Of a DNA stretch of 64,000 nt, positions 26,729-40,800 are shown piece after piece. The DNA is from Lutraria lutraria (Eukaryota; Mollusca; Bivalvia; Venerida; Mactridae). The notes beneath the pieces were generated by a model. It did no database searches. It was not told the origin of the DNA and saw nothing but the letters and a program-made list of their open reading frames with translations. The stretch's first letter is position 1, and each line of letters opens with the position of its first letter. The position numbers and the translations under genes were made by a program. Location of the stretch: positions 32,404,199 through 32,468,198 of the forward strand of contig OZ026840.1 of assembly GCA_964023205.1 (NCBI GenBank), read 5' to 3'.

Positions 26729-29700
26729 TCTAATTTTTTATTTTCTCCTTAAGCGTTGTTGGTACATCGATGCAACTTTACTTACAAGCAGTTGGCATGA
26801 ACAAAAGTTGGTGGCAAGGTTGAATTTGCTGTGCTCTGCTTACTTTTGACTTTATTGAAATTCTAGAAATAACCATTTCCGTGAAAAGTCTCCAAGAGTA
26901 GCTGAAAGTCTTTGATTTTCAATATCTCTACCATTATTTGGTCTACATCATTGAAAATGCATATGCTAGTAATAGACATCAATGGAAATCAGTGCAAGAA
27001 AAGGCTTGGTCATGCTACCTTTACTTTGGAGTTTATTATCATTTTAGAAATGGCAGTTTGAGAGAAAATTTGCTTGCGCGGACACTTTATGACAAATTTT
27101 TATCTTTCATTTACTCTTTAATTGTAGATAGTAGAAACATGGGACCATTACATACAAGTAGTGTGGATCAATGGAAATCTGTGATGAGAACAGATTTGGT
27201 ATGGTATGGTTACTTTTGGTTTTATAACATTTCTAGAAATGACAGTTTGTGAGAAAAGTTCCTAGCGTCAAGATTTTTCGACAAATCTAATTTTTTATTT
27301 TCTCCTTAAGCGTTGTTGGTACATCGATGCAACTTTACTTACAAGCAGTTGGCATGAACAAAAGTTGGTGGCAAGGTTGAATTTGCTGTGCTCTGCTTAC
27401 TTTTGACTTTATTGAAATTCTAGAAATAACCATTTCCGTGAAAAGTCTCCAAGAGTAGCTGAAAGTCTTTGATTTTCAATATCTCTACCATTATTTGGTC
27501 TACATCATTGAAAATGCACATGCTAGTAATAGACATCAATGGAAATCAGTGCAAGAAAAGGCTTGGTCATGCTACCTTTACTTTGGAGTTTATTATCATT
27601 TTAGAAATGGCAGTTTGAGTGAAAATTTGCTTGCGCGGACACTTTATGACAAATTTTTATCTTTCATTTACTCTTTAATTGTAGATAGTAGAAACATGGG
27701 ACCATTACATACAAGTAGTGTGGATCAATGGAAATCTGTGATGAGAACAGATTTGGTATGGTATGGTTACTTTTGGTTTTATTACATTTCTAGAAATGAC
27801 AGTTTGTGAGAAAAGTTCCTAGCGTGAAGATTTTTTGACAAATCTAATTTTTTATTTTCTCCTTAAGCGTTGTTGGTACATCGATGCAACTTGACTTACA
27901 AGCAGTTGGCATGAACAAAAGTTGGTGGCAAGGTTGAATTTGCTGTGCTCTGCTTACTTTTGACTTTATTGAAATTCTAGAAATAACCATTTCCGTGAAA
28001 AGTCTCCAAGAGTAGCTGAAAGTCTTTGATTTTCAATATCTCTACCATTATTTGGTCTACATCATTGAAAATGCACATGCTAGTAATAGACATCAATGGA
28101 AATCAGTGCAAGAAAAGGCTTGGTCATGCTACCTTTACTTTGGAGTTTTTTGTCATTTTAGAAATGGCAGTTTGAGAGAAAATTTGCTTGCGCGGACACT
28201 TTATGACAAATTTTTATCTTTCATTTACTCTTTAATTGTAGATAGTAGAAACATGGGACCATTACATACAAGTAGTGTGGATCAATGGAAATCTGTGATG
28301 AGAACAGATTTGGTATGGTATGGTTACTTTTGGTTTTATTACATTTCTAGAAATGACAGTTTGTGAGAAAAGTTCCTAGCGTCAAGATTTTTTGACAAAT
28401 CTAATTTTTTATTTTCTCCTTAAGCGTTGTTGGTACATCGATGCAACTTTACTTACAAGCAGTTGGCATGAACAAAAGTTGGTGGCAAGGTTGAATTTGC
28501 TGTGCTCTGCTTACTTTTGACTTTATTGAAATTCTAGAAATTACCATTTCCGTGAAAAGTCTCCAAGAGTTGCTGAAATTCTTTGATTTTCAATATCTCT
28601 ACCATTATTTGGTCTGCAGCATTGAAAATGCATATGCTAGTAATAGACATCAATGGAAATCAGTGCAGCGAAAGACTTGGCTATGCTACCTTTACTTTTG
28701 AGTTTATTATCATTTTAGAAATGGCAGTTTGAGAGAAAATTTGCTTGCGCGGACACTTTATGACAAATTTTTATCTTTCATTTACTCTTTAATTGTAGAT
28801 AGTAGAAACATGGGACCATTACATACAAGTAGTGTGGATCAATGGAAATCTGTGATGAGAACAGATTTGGTATGGTATGGTTACTTTTGGTTTTATAACA
28901 TTTCTAGAAATGACAGTTTGTGAGAAAAGTTCCTAGCGTCAAGATTTTTTGACAAATCTAATTTTTTATTTTCTCCTTAAGCGTTGTTGGTACATCGATG
29001 CAACTTTACTTACAAGCAGTTGGCATGAACAAAAGTTGGTGGCAAGGTTGAATTTGCTGTGCTCTGCTTACTTTTGACTTTATTGAAATTCTAGAAATAA
29101 CCATTTCCGTGAAAAGTCTCCAAGAGTAGCTGAAAGTCTTTGATTTTCAATATCTCTACCATTATTTGGTCTACATCATTGAAAATGCATATGCTAGTAA
29201 TAGACATCAATGGAAATCAGTGCAAGAAAAGGCTTGGTCATGCTACCTTTACTTTGGAGTTTATTATCATTTTAGAAATGGCAGTTTGAGAGAAAATTTG
29301 CTTGCGCGGACACTTTATGACAAATTTTTATCTTTCATTTACTCTTTAATTGTAGATAGTAGAAACATGGGACCATTACATACAAGTAGTGTGGATCAAT
29401 GGAAATCTGTGATGAGAACAGATTTGGTATGGTATGGTTACTTTTGGTTTTATAACATTTCTAGAAATGACAGTTTGTGAGAAAAGTTCCTAGCGTCAAG
29501 ATTTTTCGACAAATCTAATTTTTTATTTTCTCCTTAAGCGTTGTTGGTACATCGATGCAACTTTACTTACAAGCAGTTGGCATGAACAAAAGTTGGTGGC
29601 AAGGTTGAATTTGCTGTGCTCTGCTTACTTTTGACTTTATTGAAATTCTAGAAATAACCATTTCCGTGAAAAGTCTCCAAGAGTAGCTGAAAGTCTTTGA

Positions 29701-32700
29701 TTTTCAATATCTCTACCATTATTTGGTCTACATCATTGAAAATGCACATGCTAGTAATAGACATCAATGGAAATCAGTGCAAGAAAAGGCTTGGTCATGC
29801 TACCTTTACTTTGGAGTTTATTATCATTTTAGAAATGGCAGTTTGAGAGAAAATTTGCTTACGCGGACACTTTATGACAAATTTTTATCTTTCATTTACT
29901 CTTTAATTGTAGATAGTAGAAACATGGGACCATTACATACAAGTAGTGTGGATCAATGGAAATCTGTGATGAGAACAGATTTGGTATGGTATGGTTACTT
30001 TTGGTTTTATTACATTTCTAGAAATGACAGTTTGTGAGAAAAGTTCCTAGCGTCAAGATTTTTTGACAAATCTAATTTTTTATTTTCTCCTTAAGCGTTG
30101 TTGGTACATCGATGCCATTTTACTTACAAGCAGTTGGCATGAACAAAAGTTGGTGGCAAGGTTGAATTTGCTGTGCTCTGCTTACTTTTGACTTTATTGA
30201 AATTCTAGAAATAACCATTTCCGTGAAAAGTCTCCAAGAGTAGCTGAAAGTCTTTGATTTTCAATATCTCTACCATTATTTGGTCTACAGCATTGAAAAT
30301 GCACATGCTAGTAAAAGACATCAATGGAAATCAGTGCAAGAAAAGGCTTGGTCATGCTACCTTTACTTTGGAGTTTATTATCATTTTAGAAATGGCAGTT
30401 TGAGAGAAAATTTGCTTGCGCGGACACTTTATGACAAATTTTTATCTTTCATTTACTCTTTAATTGTAGATTGTAGAAAATGGGACCATTACATACAAGT
30501 AGTGTGGATCAATGGAAATCTGTGATGAGAACAGATTTGGTATGGTATGGTTACTTTTGGTTTTATAACATTTCTAGAAATGACAGTTTGTGAGAAAAGT
30601 TCCTAGCGTCAAGATTTTTCGACAAATCTAATTTTTTATTTTCTCCTTAAGCGTTGTTGGTACATCGATGCAACTTTACTTACAAGCAGTTGGCATGAAC
30701 AAAAGTTGGTGGCAAGGTTGAATTTGCTGTGCTCTGCTTACTTTTGACTTTATTGAAATTCTAGAAATAACCATTTCCGTGAAAAGTCTCCAAGAGTAGC
30801 TGAAAGTCTTTGATTTTCAATATCTCTACCATTATTTGGTCTACATCATTGAAAATGCACATGCTAGTAATAGACATCAATGGAAATCAGTGCAAGAAAA
30901 GGCTTGGTCATGCTACCTTTACTTTGGAGTTTATTGTCATTTTAGAAATGGCAGTTTGAGAGAAAATTTGCTTGCGCGGACACTTTATGACAAATTTTTA
31001 TCTTTCATTTACTCTTTAATTGTAGATAGTAGAAACATGGGACCATTACATACAAGTAGTGTGGATCAATGGAAATCTGTGATGAGAACAGATTTGGTAT
31101 GGTATGGTTACTTTTGGTTTTATTACATTTCTAGAAATGACAGTTTGTGAGAAAAGTTCCTAGCGTCAAGATTTTTTGACAAATCTAATTTTTTATTTTC
31201 TCCTTAAGCGTTGTTGGTACATCGATGCAACTTTACTTACAAGCAGTTGGCATGAACAAAAGTTGGTGGCAAGGTTGAATTTGATGTGCTCTGCTTACTT
31301 TTGACTTTATTGAAATTCTAGAAATAACCATTTCCGTGAAAAGTCTCCAAGAGTAGCTGAAAGTCTTTGATTTACAGTATCTCTACCATTATTTGGTCTA
31401 CATCATTGAAAATGCATATGCTAGTAATAGACATCAATGGAAATCAGTGCAAGAAAAGGCTTGGTCATGCTACCTTTACTTTGGAGTTTATTATCATTTT
31501 AGAAATGGCAGTTTGAGAGAAAATTTGCTTGCGCGGACACTTTATGACAAATTTTTATCTTTCATTTACTCTTTAATTGTAGATAGTAGAAACATGGGAC
31601 CATTACATACAAGTAGTGTGGATCAATGGAAATCTGTGATGAGAACAGATTTGGTATGGTATGGTTACTTTTGGTTTTATAACATTTCTAGAAATGACAG
31701 TTTGTGAGAAAAGTTCCTAGCGTCAAGATTTTTCGACAAATCTAATTTTTTATTTTCTCCTTAAGCGTTGTTGGTACATCGATGCAACTTTACTTACAAG
31801 CAGTTGGCATGAACAAAAGTTGGTGGCAAGGTTGAATTTGCTGTGCTCTGCTTACTTTTGACTTTATTGAAATTCTAGAAATAACCATTTCCGTGAAAAG
31901 TCTCCAAGAGTAGCTGAAAGTCTTTGATTTTCAATATCTCTACCATTATTTGGTCTACAGCATTGAAAATGCACATGCTAGTAAAAGACATCAATGGAAA
32001 TCAGTGCAAGAAAAGGCTTGGTCATGCTACCTTTACTTTTGAGTTTATTATCATTTTAGAAATGGCAGTTTGAGAGAAAATTTGCTTGCGCGGACACTTT
32101 ATGACAAATTTTTATCTTTCATTTACTCTTTAATTGTAGATTGTAGAAAATGGGACCATTACATACAAGTAGTGTGGATCAATGGAAATCTGTGATGAGA
32201 ACAGATTTGGTATGGTATGGTTACTTTTGGTTTTATTACATTTCTAGAAATGACAGTTTGTGAGAAAAGTTCCTAGCGTCAAGATTTTTTGACAAATCTA
32301 ATTTTTTATTTTCTCCTTAAGCGTTGTTGGTACATCGATGCAACTTTACTTACAAGCAGTTGGCATGAACAAAAGTTGGTGGCAAGGTTGAATTTGCTGT
32401 GCTCTGCTTACTTTTGACTTTATTGAAATTCTAGAAATAACCATTTCCGTGAAAAGTCTCCAAGAGTAGCTGAAAGTCTTTGATTTTCAATATCTCTACC
32501 ATTATTTGGTCTACATCATTGAAAATGCACATGCTAGTAATAGACATCAATGGAAATCAGTGCAAGAATAGGCTTGGTCATGCTACCTTTACTTTGGAGT
32601 TTATTATCATTTTAGAAATGGCAGTTTGAGAGAAAATTTGCTTGCGTGGACACTTTATGACAAATTTTTATCTTTCATTTACTCTTTAATTGTAGATAGT

Positions 32701-32853
32701 AGAAACATGGGACCATTACATACAAGTAGTGTGGATCAATGGAAATCTGTGATGAGAACAGATTTGGTATGGTATGGTTACTTTTGGTTTTATTACATTT
32801 CTAGAAATGACAGTTTGTGAGAAAAGTTCCTAGCGTCAAGATTTTTTGACAAA
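26729..32853 (+). repeat. Diverse stretch of eleven monomers (M49-M59)
   Basis: Order is O P Q R O S T U V W X, with starts at 26729, 27286, 27843, 28400, 28957, 29514, 30071, 30627, 31184, 31741 and 32297. Only O occurs twice, so within-block homogenisation is low compared with the left third. With the preceding F2 and the following Y it makes a 13-monomer run (26172-33410) that resembles M93-M105 but is not fully colinear: V is one place later here, and S T U replace P HH. M55 and M58 are 556 bp (d410). Confidence 0.88.
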
Positions 32854-35800
32854 TCTAATTTTTTATTTTCTCCTTAAGCGTTGTTGGTACATTGATGCAA
32901 CTTTACTTACAAGCAGTTGGCATGATCAAAAGTTGGTGGCAAGGTTGAATTTGCTGTGCTCTGCTTACTTTTGACTTTATTGAAATTCTAGAAATAACCA
33001 TTTCCGTGAAAAGTCTCCAAGAGTAGCTGAAAGTCTTTGATTTTCAATATCTCTACCATTATTTGGTCTACATCATTGAAAATACACATGCTAGTAATAG
33101 ACATCAATGGAAATCAGTGCAAGAAAAGGCTTGGTCATGCTACTTTTACTTTTGAGTTTATTATCATTTTAGAAATGGCAGTTTGAGTGAAAATTTGCTT
33201 GCGCGGACACTTTATGACAAATTTTTATCTTTCATTTACTCTTTAATTGTAGATAGTAGAAACATGGGACCATTACATACAAGTAGTGTGGATCAATGGA
33301 AATCTGTGATGAGAACAGATTTGGTATGGTATGGTTACTTTTGGTTTTATTACATTTCTAGAAATGACAGTTTGTGAGAAAAGTTCCTAGCGTCAAGATT
33401 TTTTGACAAATCTAATTTTTTATTTTCTCCTTAAGCGTTGTTGGTACATTGATGCAACTTTACTTACAAGCAGTTGGCATGAACAAAAGTTGGTGGCAAG
33501 GTTGAATTTGCTGTGCTCTGCTTACTTTTGACTTTATTGAAATTCTAGAAATAACCATTTCCGTGAAAAGTATCCAAGAGTTGCTGAAAGTCTTTGATTT
33601 TCAATATCTCTACCATTATTTGGTCTACAGCATTGAAAATGCACATGCTAGTAATAGACATCAATGGAAATCAGTGCAAGAAAAGGCTTGGTCATGCTAC
33701 TTTTACTTTTGAGTTTATTATCATTTTAGAAATGGCAGTTTGAGAGAAAATTTGCTTGCGCGGACACTTTATGACAAATTTTTATCTGTCATTTACTCTT
33801 TAATTGTAGATAGTAGAAACATGGGACCATTACATACAAGTAGTGTGGATCAATGGAAATCTGTGATGAGAACAGATTTGGTATGGTATGGTTACTTTTG
33901 GTTTTATTACATTTCTAGAAATGACAGTTTGTGAGAAAAGTTCCTAGCGTCAAGATTTTTTGACAAATCTAATTTTTTATTTTCTCCTTAAGCGTTGTTG
34001 GTACATCGATGCAACTTTACTTACAAGCAGTTGGCATGAACAAAAGTTGGTGGCAAGGTTGAATTTGCTGTGCTCTGCTTACTTTTGACTTTATTGAAAT
34101 TCTAGAAATAACCATTTCCGTGAAAAGTCTCCAAGAGTAGCTGAAAGTCTTTGATTTTCAATATCTCTACCATTATTTGGTCTACATCATTGAAAATGCA
34201 CATGCTAGTAATAGACATCAATGGAAATCAGTGCAAGAAAAGGCTTGGTCATGCTACCTTTACTTTTGAGTTTATTATCATTTTAGAAATGGCAGTTTGA
34301 GAGAAAATTTGCTTGCGCGGACACTTTATGACAAATTTTTATCTTTCATTTACTCTTTAATTGTAGATTGTAGAAAATGGGACCATTACATACAAGTAGT
34401 GTGGATCAATGGAAATCTGTGATGAGAACAGATTTGGTATGGTATGGTTACTTTTGGTTTTATTACATTTCTAGAAATGACAGTTTGTGAGAAAAGTTCC
34501 TAGCGTCAAGATTTTTTGACAAATCTAATTTTTTATTTTCTCCTTAAGCGTTGTTGGTACATTGATGCAACTTTACTTACAAGCAGTTGGCATGATCAAA
34601 AGTTGGTGGCAAGGTTGAATTTGCTGTGCTCTGCTTACTTTTGACTTTATTGAAATTCTAGAAATAACCATTTCCGTGAAAAGTCTCCAAGAGTAGCTGA
34701 AAGTCTTTGATTTTCAATATCTCTACCATTATTTGGTCTACATCATTGAAAATACACATGCTAGTAATAGACATCAATGGAAATCAGTGCAAGAAAAGGC
34801 TTGGTCATGCTACTTTTACTTTTGAGTTTATTATCATTTTAGAAATGGCAGTTTGAGTGAAAATTTGCTTGCGCGGACACTTTATGACAAATTTTTATCT
34901 TTCATTTACTCTTTAATTGTAGATAGTAGAAACATGGGACCATTACATACAAGTAGTGTGGATCAATGGAAATCTGTGATGAGAACAGATTTGGTATGGT
35001 ATGGTTACTTTTGGTTTTATTACATTTCTAGAAATGACAGTTTGTGAGAAAAGTTCCTAGCGTCAAGATTTTTTGACAAATCTAATTTTTTATTTTCTCC
35101 TTAAGCGTTGTTGGTACATTGATGCAACTTTACTTACAAGCAGTTGGCATGAACAAAAGTTGGTGGCAAGGTTGAATTTGCTGTGCTCTGCTTACTTTTG
35201 ACTTTATTGAAATTCTAGAAATAACCATTTCCGTGAAAAGTATCCAAGAGTTGCTGAAAGTCTTTGATTTTCAATATCTCTACCATTATTTGGTCTACAG
35301 CATTGAAAATGCACATGCTAGTAATAGACATCAATGGAAATCAGTGCAAGAAAAGGCTTGGTCATGCTACTTTTACTTTTGAGTTTATTATCATTTTAGA
35401 AATGGCAGTTTGAGAGAAAATTTGCTTGCGCGGACACTTTATGACAAATTTTTATCTGTCATTTACTCTTTAATTGTACATAGTAGAAACATGGGACCAT
35501 TACATACAAGTAGTGTGGATCAATGGAAATCTGTGATGAGAACAGATTTGGTATGGTATGGTTACTTTTGGTTTTATTACATTTCTAGAAATGACAGTTT
35601 GTGAGAAAAGTTCCTAGCGTCAAGATTTTTTGACAAATCTAATTTTTTATTTTCTCCTTAAGCGTTGTTGGTACATCGATGCAACTTTACTTACAAGCAG
35701 TTGGTATGAACAAAAGTTGGTGGCAAGGTTGAATTTGCTGTGCTCTGCTTACTTTTGACTTTATTGAAATTCTAGAAATAACCATTTCCGTGAAAAGTCT

Positions 35801-36193
35801 CCAAGAGTAGCTGAAAGTCTTTGATTTTCAATATCTCTACCATTATTTGGTCTACATCATTGAAAATGCACATGCTAGTAATAGACATCAATGGAAATCA
35901 GTGCAAGAAAAGGCTTGGTCATGCTACCTTTACTTTTGAGTTTATTATCATTTTAGAAATGGCAGTTTGAGAGAAAATTTGCTTGCGCGGACACTTTATG
36001 ACAAATTTTTATCTTTCATTTACTCTTTAATTGTAGATTGTAGAAAATGGGACCATTACATACAAGTAGTGTGGATCAATGGAAATCTGTGATGAGAACA
36101 GATTTGGTATGGTATGGTTACTTTTGGTTTTATTACATTTCTAGAAATGACAGTTTGTGAGAAAAGTTCCTAGCGTCAAGATTTTTTGACAAA
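32854..36193 (+). repeat. Trimer Y Z J repeated twice (M60-M65), period 1670 bp
   Basis: Starts are 32854, 33411, 33968, 34524, 35081 and 35638. Y is marked by 73t, 231a and 335t; Z by the C signature plus 378g; J by 402t with loss of base 410. The second copies have private changes: 399c in M64 and a c to t change in the ttggcatg motif in M65 (near 35705). Those private changes post-date the duplication. Confidence 0.9.
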
Positions 36194-37864
36194 TCTAATT
36201 TTTTATTTTCTCCTTAAGCGTTGTTGGTACATTGATGCAACTTTACTTACAAGCAGTTGGCATGAACAAAAGTTGGTGGCAAGGTTGAATTTGCTGTGCT
36301 CTGCTTACTTTTGACTTTATTGAAATTCTAGAAATAACCATTTCCGTGAAAAGTATCCAAGAGTTGCTGAAAGTCTTTGATTTTCAATATCTCTACCATT
36401 ATTTGGTCTACAGCATTGAAAATGCACATGCTAGTAATAGACATCAATGGAAATCAGTGCAAGAAAAGGCTTGGTCATGCTACTTTTACTTTTGAGTTTA
36501 TTATCATTTTAGAAATGGCAGTTTGAGAGAAAATTTGCTTGCGCGGACACTTTATGACAAATTTTTATCTTTCATTTACTCTTTAATTGTAGATAGTAGA
36601 AACATGGGACCATTACATACAAGTAGTGTGGATCAATGGAAATCTGTGATGAGAACAGATTTGGTATGGTATGGTTACTTTTGGTTTTATTACATTTCTA
36701 GAAATGACAGTTTGTGAGAAAAGTTCCTAGCGTCAAGATTTTTTGACAAATCTAATTTTTTATTTTCTCCTTAAGCGTTGTTGGTACATCGATGCAACTT
36801 TACTTACAAGCAGTTGGCATGAACAAAAGTTGGTGGCAAGGTTGAATTTGCTGTGCTCTGCTTACTTTTGACTTTATTGAAATTCTAGAAATAACCATTT
36901 CCGTGAAAAGTCTCCAAGAGTAGCTGAAAGTCTTTGATTTTCAATATCTCTACCATTATTTGGTCTACATCATTGAAAATGCACATGCTAGTAATAGACA
37001 TCAATGGAAATCAGTGCAGCAAAAGACTTGGCTATGCTACCTTTACTTTGGAGTTTATTATCATTTTAGAAATGGCAGTTTGAGAGAAAATTTGCTTACG
37101 CGGACACTTTATGACAAATTTTTATCTTTCATTTACTCTTTAATTGTAGATAGTAGAAACATGGGACCATTACATACAAGTAGTGTGGATCAATGGAAAT
37201 CTGTGATGAGAACAGATTTGGTATGGTATGGTTACTTTTGGTTTTATTACATTTCTAGAAATGACAGTTTGTGAGAAAAGTTCCTAGCGTCAAGATTTTT
37301 TGACAAATCTAATTTTTTATTTTCTCCTTAAGCGTTGTTGGTACATCGATGCAACTTTACTTACAAGCAGTTGGCATGAACAGAAGTTGGTGGCAAGGTT
37401 GAATTTGCTGTGCTCTGCTTACTTTTGACTTTATTGAAATTCTAGAAATAACCATTTCCGTGAAAAGTCTCCAAGAGTAGCTGAAAGTCTTTGATTTTCA
37501 ATATCTCTACCATTATTTGGTCTACATCATTGAAAATGCACATGCTAGTAATAGACATCAATGGAAATCAGTGCAGCAAAAGACTTGGCTATGCTACCTT
37601 TACTTTGGAGTTTATTATCATTTTAGAAATGGCAGTTTGAGAGAAAATTTGCTTACGCGGACACTTTATGACAAATTTTTATCTTTCATTTACTCTTTAA
37701 TTGTAGATAGTAGAAACATGGGACCATTACATACAAGTAGTGTGGATCAATGGAAATCTGTGATGAGAACAGATTTGGTATGGTATGGTTACTTTTGGTT
37801 TTATTACATTTCTAGAAATGACAGTTTGTGAGAAAAGTTCCTAGCGTCAAGATTTTTTGACAAA
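36194..37864 (+). repeat. Return of left-type monomers C D E (M66-M68)
   Basis: Starts are 36194, 36751 and 37308. These have the C, D and E signatures of the 12-mer at the left end, about 20 kb after D and E were last seen at 16148-17261. They are followed by F2, giving C D E F2, parallel to C D E F in the 12-mer. An exchange or transfer between distant parts of the array is inferred. Confidence 0.87.
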
Positions 37865-40800
37865 TCTAATTTTTTATTTTCTCCTTAAGCGTTGTTGGTA
37901 CATCGATGCCATTTTACTTACAAGCAGTTGGCATGAACAAAAGTTGGTGGCAAGGTTGAATTTGCTGTGCTCTGCTTACTTTTGACTTTATTGAAATTTT
38001 AGAAATAACCATTTCCATGAAAAGTCTCCAAGAGTAGCTGAAAGTCTTTGATTTTCAATATCTCTACCATTATTTGGTCTACATCATTGAAAATGCACAT
38101 GCTAGTAATAGACATCAATGGAAATCAGTGCAGCAAAAGACTTGGCTATGCTACCTTTACTTTGGAGTTTATTATCATTTTAGAAATGGCAGTTTGAGAG
38201 AAAATTTGCTTACGCGGACACTTTATGACAAATTTTTATCTTTCATTTACTCTTTAATTGTAGATAGTAGAAACATGGGACCATTACATACAAGTAGTGT
38301 GGATCAATGGAAATCTGTGATGAGAACAGATTTGGTATGGTATGGTTACTTTTGGTTTTATTACATTTCTAGAAATGACAGTTTGTGAGAAAAGTTCCTA
38401 GCGTCAAGATTTTTTGACAAATCTAATTTTTTATTTTCTCCTTAAGCGTTGTTGGTACATCGATGCAACTTTACTTACAAGCAGTTGGCATGAACAAAAG
38501 TTGGTGGCAAGGTTGAATTTGCTGTGCTCTGCTTACTTTTGACTTTATTGAAATTCTAGAAATAACCATTTCCGTGAAAAGTCTCCAAGAGTAGCTGAAA
38601 GTCTTTGATTTTCAATATCTCTACCATTATTTGGTCTACATCATTGAAAATGCATATGCTAGTAATAGACATCAATGGAAATCAGTGCAAGAAAAGGCTT
38701 GGTCATGCTACCTTTACTTTGGAGTTTATTATCATTTTAGAAATGGCAGTTTGAGAGAAAATTTGCTTGCGCGGACACTTTATGACAAATTTTTATCTTT
38801 CATTTACTCTTTAATTGTAGATAGTAGAAACATGGGACCATTACATACAAGTAGTGTGGATCAATGGAAATCTGTGATGAGAACAGATTTGGTATGGTAT
38901 GGTTACTTTTGGTTTTATAACATTTCTAGAAATGACAGTTTGTGAGAAAAGTTCCTAGCGTCAAGATTTTTCGACAAATCTAATTTTTTATTTTCTCCTT
39001 AAGCGTTGTTGGTACATCGATGCAACTTTACTTACAAGCAGTTGGCATGAACAAAAGTTGGTGGCAAGGTTGAATTTGCTGTGCTCTGCTTACTTTTGAC
39101 TTTATTGAAATTCTAGAAATAACCATTTCCGTGAAAAGTCTCCAAGAGTAGCTGAAAGTCTTTGATTTTCAATATCTCTACCATTATTTGGTCTACATCA
39201 TTGAAAATGCACATGCTAGTAATAGACATCAATGGAAATCAGTGCAAGAAAAGGCTTGGTCATGCTACCTTTACTTTGGAGTTTATTATCATTTTAGAAA
39301 TGGCAGTTTGAGAGAAAATTTGCTTGCGCGGACACTTTATGACAAATTTTTATCTTTCATTTACTCTTTAATTGTAGATAGTAGAAACATGGGACCATTA
39401 CATACAAGTAGTGTGGATCAATGGAAATCTGTGATGAGAACAGATTTGGTATGGTATGGTTACTTTTGGTTTTATTACATTTCTAGAAATGACAGTTTGT
39501 GAGAAAAGTTCCTAGCGTGAAGATTTTTTGACAAATCTAATTTTTTATTTTCTCCTTAAGCGTTGTTGGTACATCGATGCAACTTGACTTACAAGCAGTT
39601 GGCATGAACAAAAGTTGGTGGCAAGGTTGAATTTGCTGTGCTCTGCTTACTTTTGACTTTATTGAAATTCTAGAAATAACCATTTCCGTGAAAAGTCTCC
39701 AAGAGTAGCTGAAAGTCTTTGATTTTCAATATCTCTACCATTATTTGGTCTACATCATTGAAAATGCACATGCTAGTAATAGACATCAATGGAAATCAGT
39801 GCAGCAAAAGACTTGGCTATGCTGCCTTTACTTTGGAGTTTATTATCATTTTAGAAATGGCAGTTTGAGAGAAAATTTGCTTACGCGGACACTTTATGAC
39901 AAATTTTTATCTTTCATTTACTCTTTAATTGTAGATAGTAGAAACATGGGACCATTACATACAAGTAGTGTGGATCAATGGAAATCTGTGATGAGAACAG
40001 ATTTGGTATGGTATGGTTACTTTTGGTTTTATTACATTTCTAGAAATGACAGTTTGTGAGAAAAGTTCCTAGCGTCAAGATTTTTTGACAAATCTAATTT
40101 TTTATTTTCTCCTTAAGCGTTGTTGGTACATCGATGCAACTTTACTTACAAGCAGTTGGCATGAACAAAAGTTGGTGGCAAGGTTGAATTTGATGTGCTC
40201 TGCTTACTTTTGACTTTATTGAAATTCTAGAAATAACCATTTCCGTGAAAAGTCTCCAAGAGTAGCTGAAAGTCTTTGATTTACAGTATCTCTACCATTA
40301 TTTGGTCTACATCATTGAAAATGCATATGCTAGTAATAGACATCAATGGAAATCAGTGCAAGAAAAGGCTTGGTCATGCTACCTTTACTTTGGAGTTTAT
40401 TATCATTTTAGAAATGGCAGTTTGAGAGAAAATTTGCTTGCGCGGACACTTTATGACAAATTTTTATCTTTCATTTACTCTTTAATTGTAGATAGTAGAA
40501 ACATGGGACCATTACATACAAGTAGTGTGGATCAATGGAAATCTGTGATGAGAACAGATTTGGTATGGTATGGTTACTTTTGGTTTTATAACATTTCTAG
40601 AAATGACAGTTTGTGAGAAAAGTTCCTAGCGTCAAGATTTTTCGACAAATCTAATTTTTTATTTTCTCCTTAAGCGTTGTTGGTACATCGATGCAACTTT
40701 ACTTACAAGCAGTTGGCATGAACAAAAGTTGGTGGCAAGGTTGAATTTGCTGTGCTCTGCTTACTTTTGACTTTATTGAAATTCTAGAAATAACCATTTC

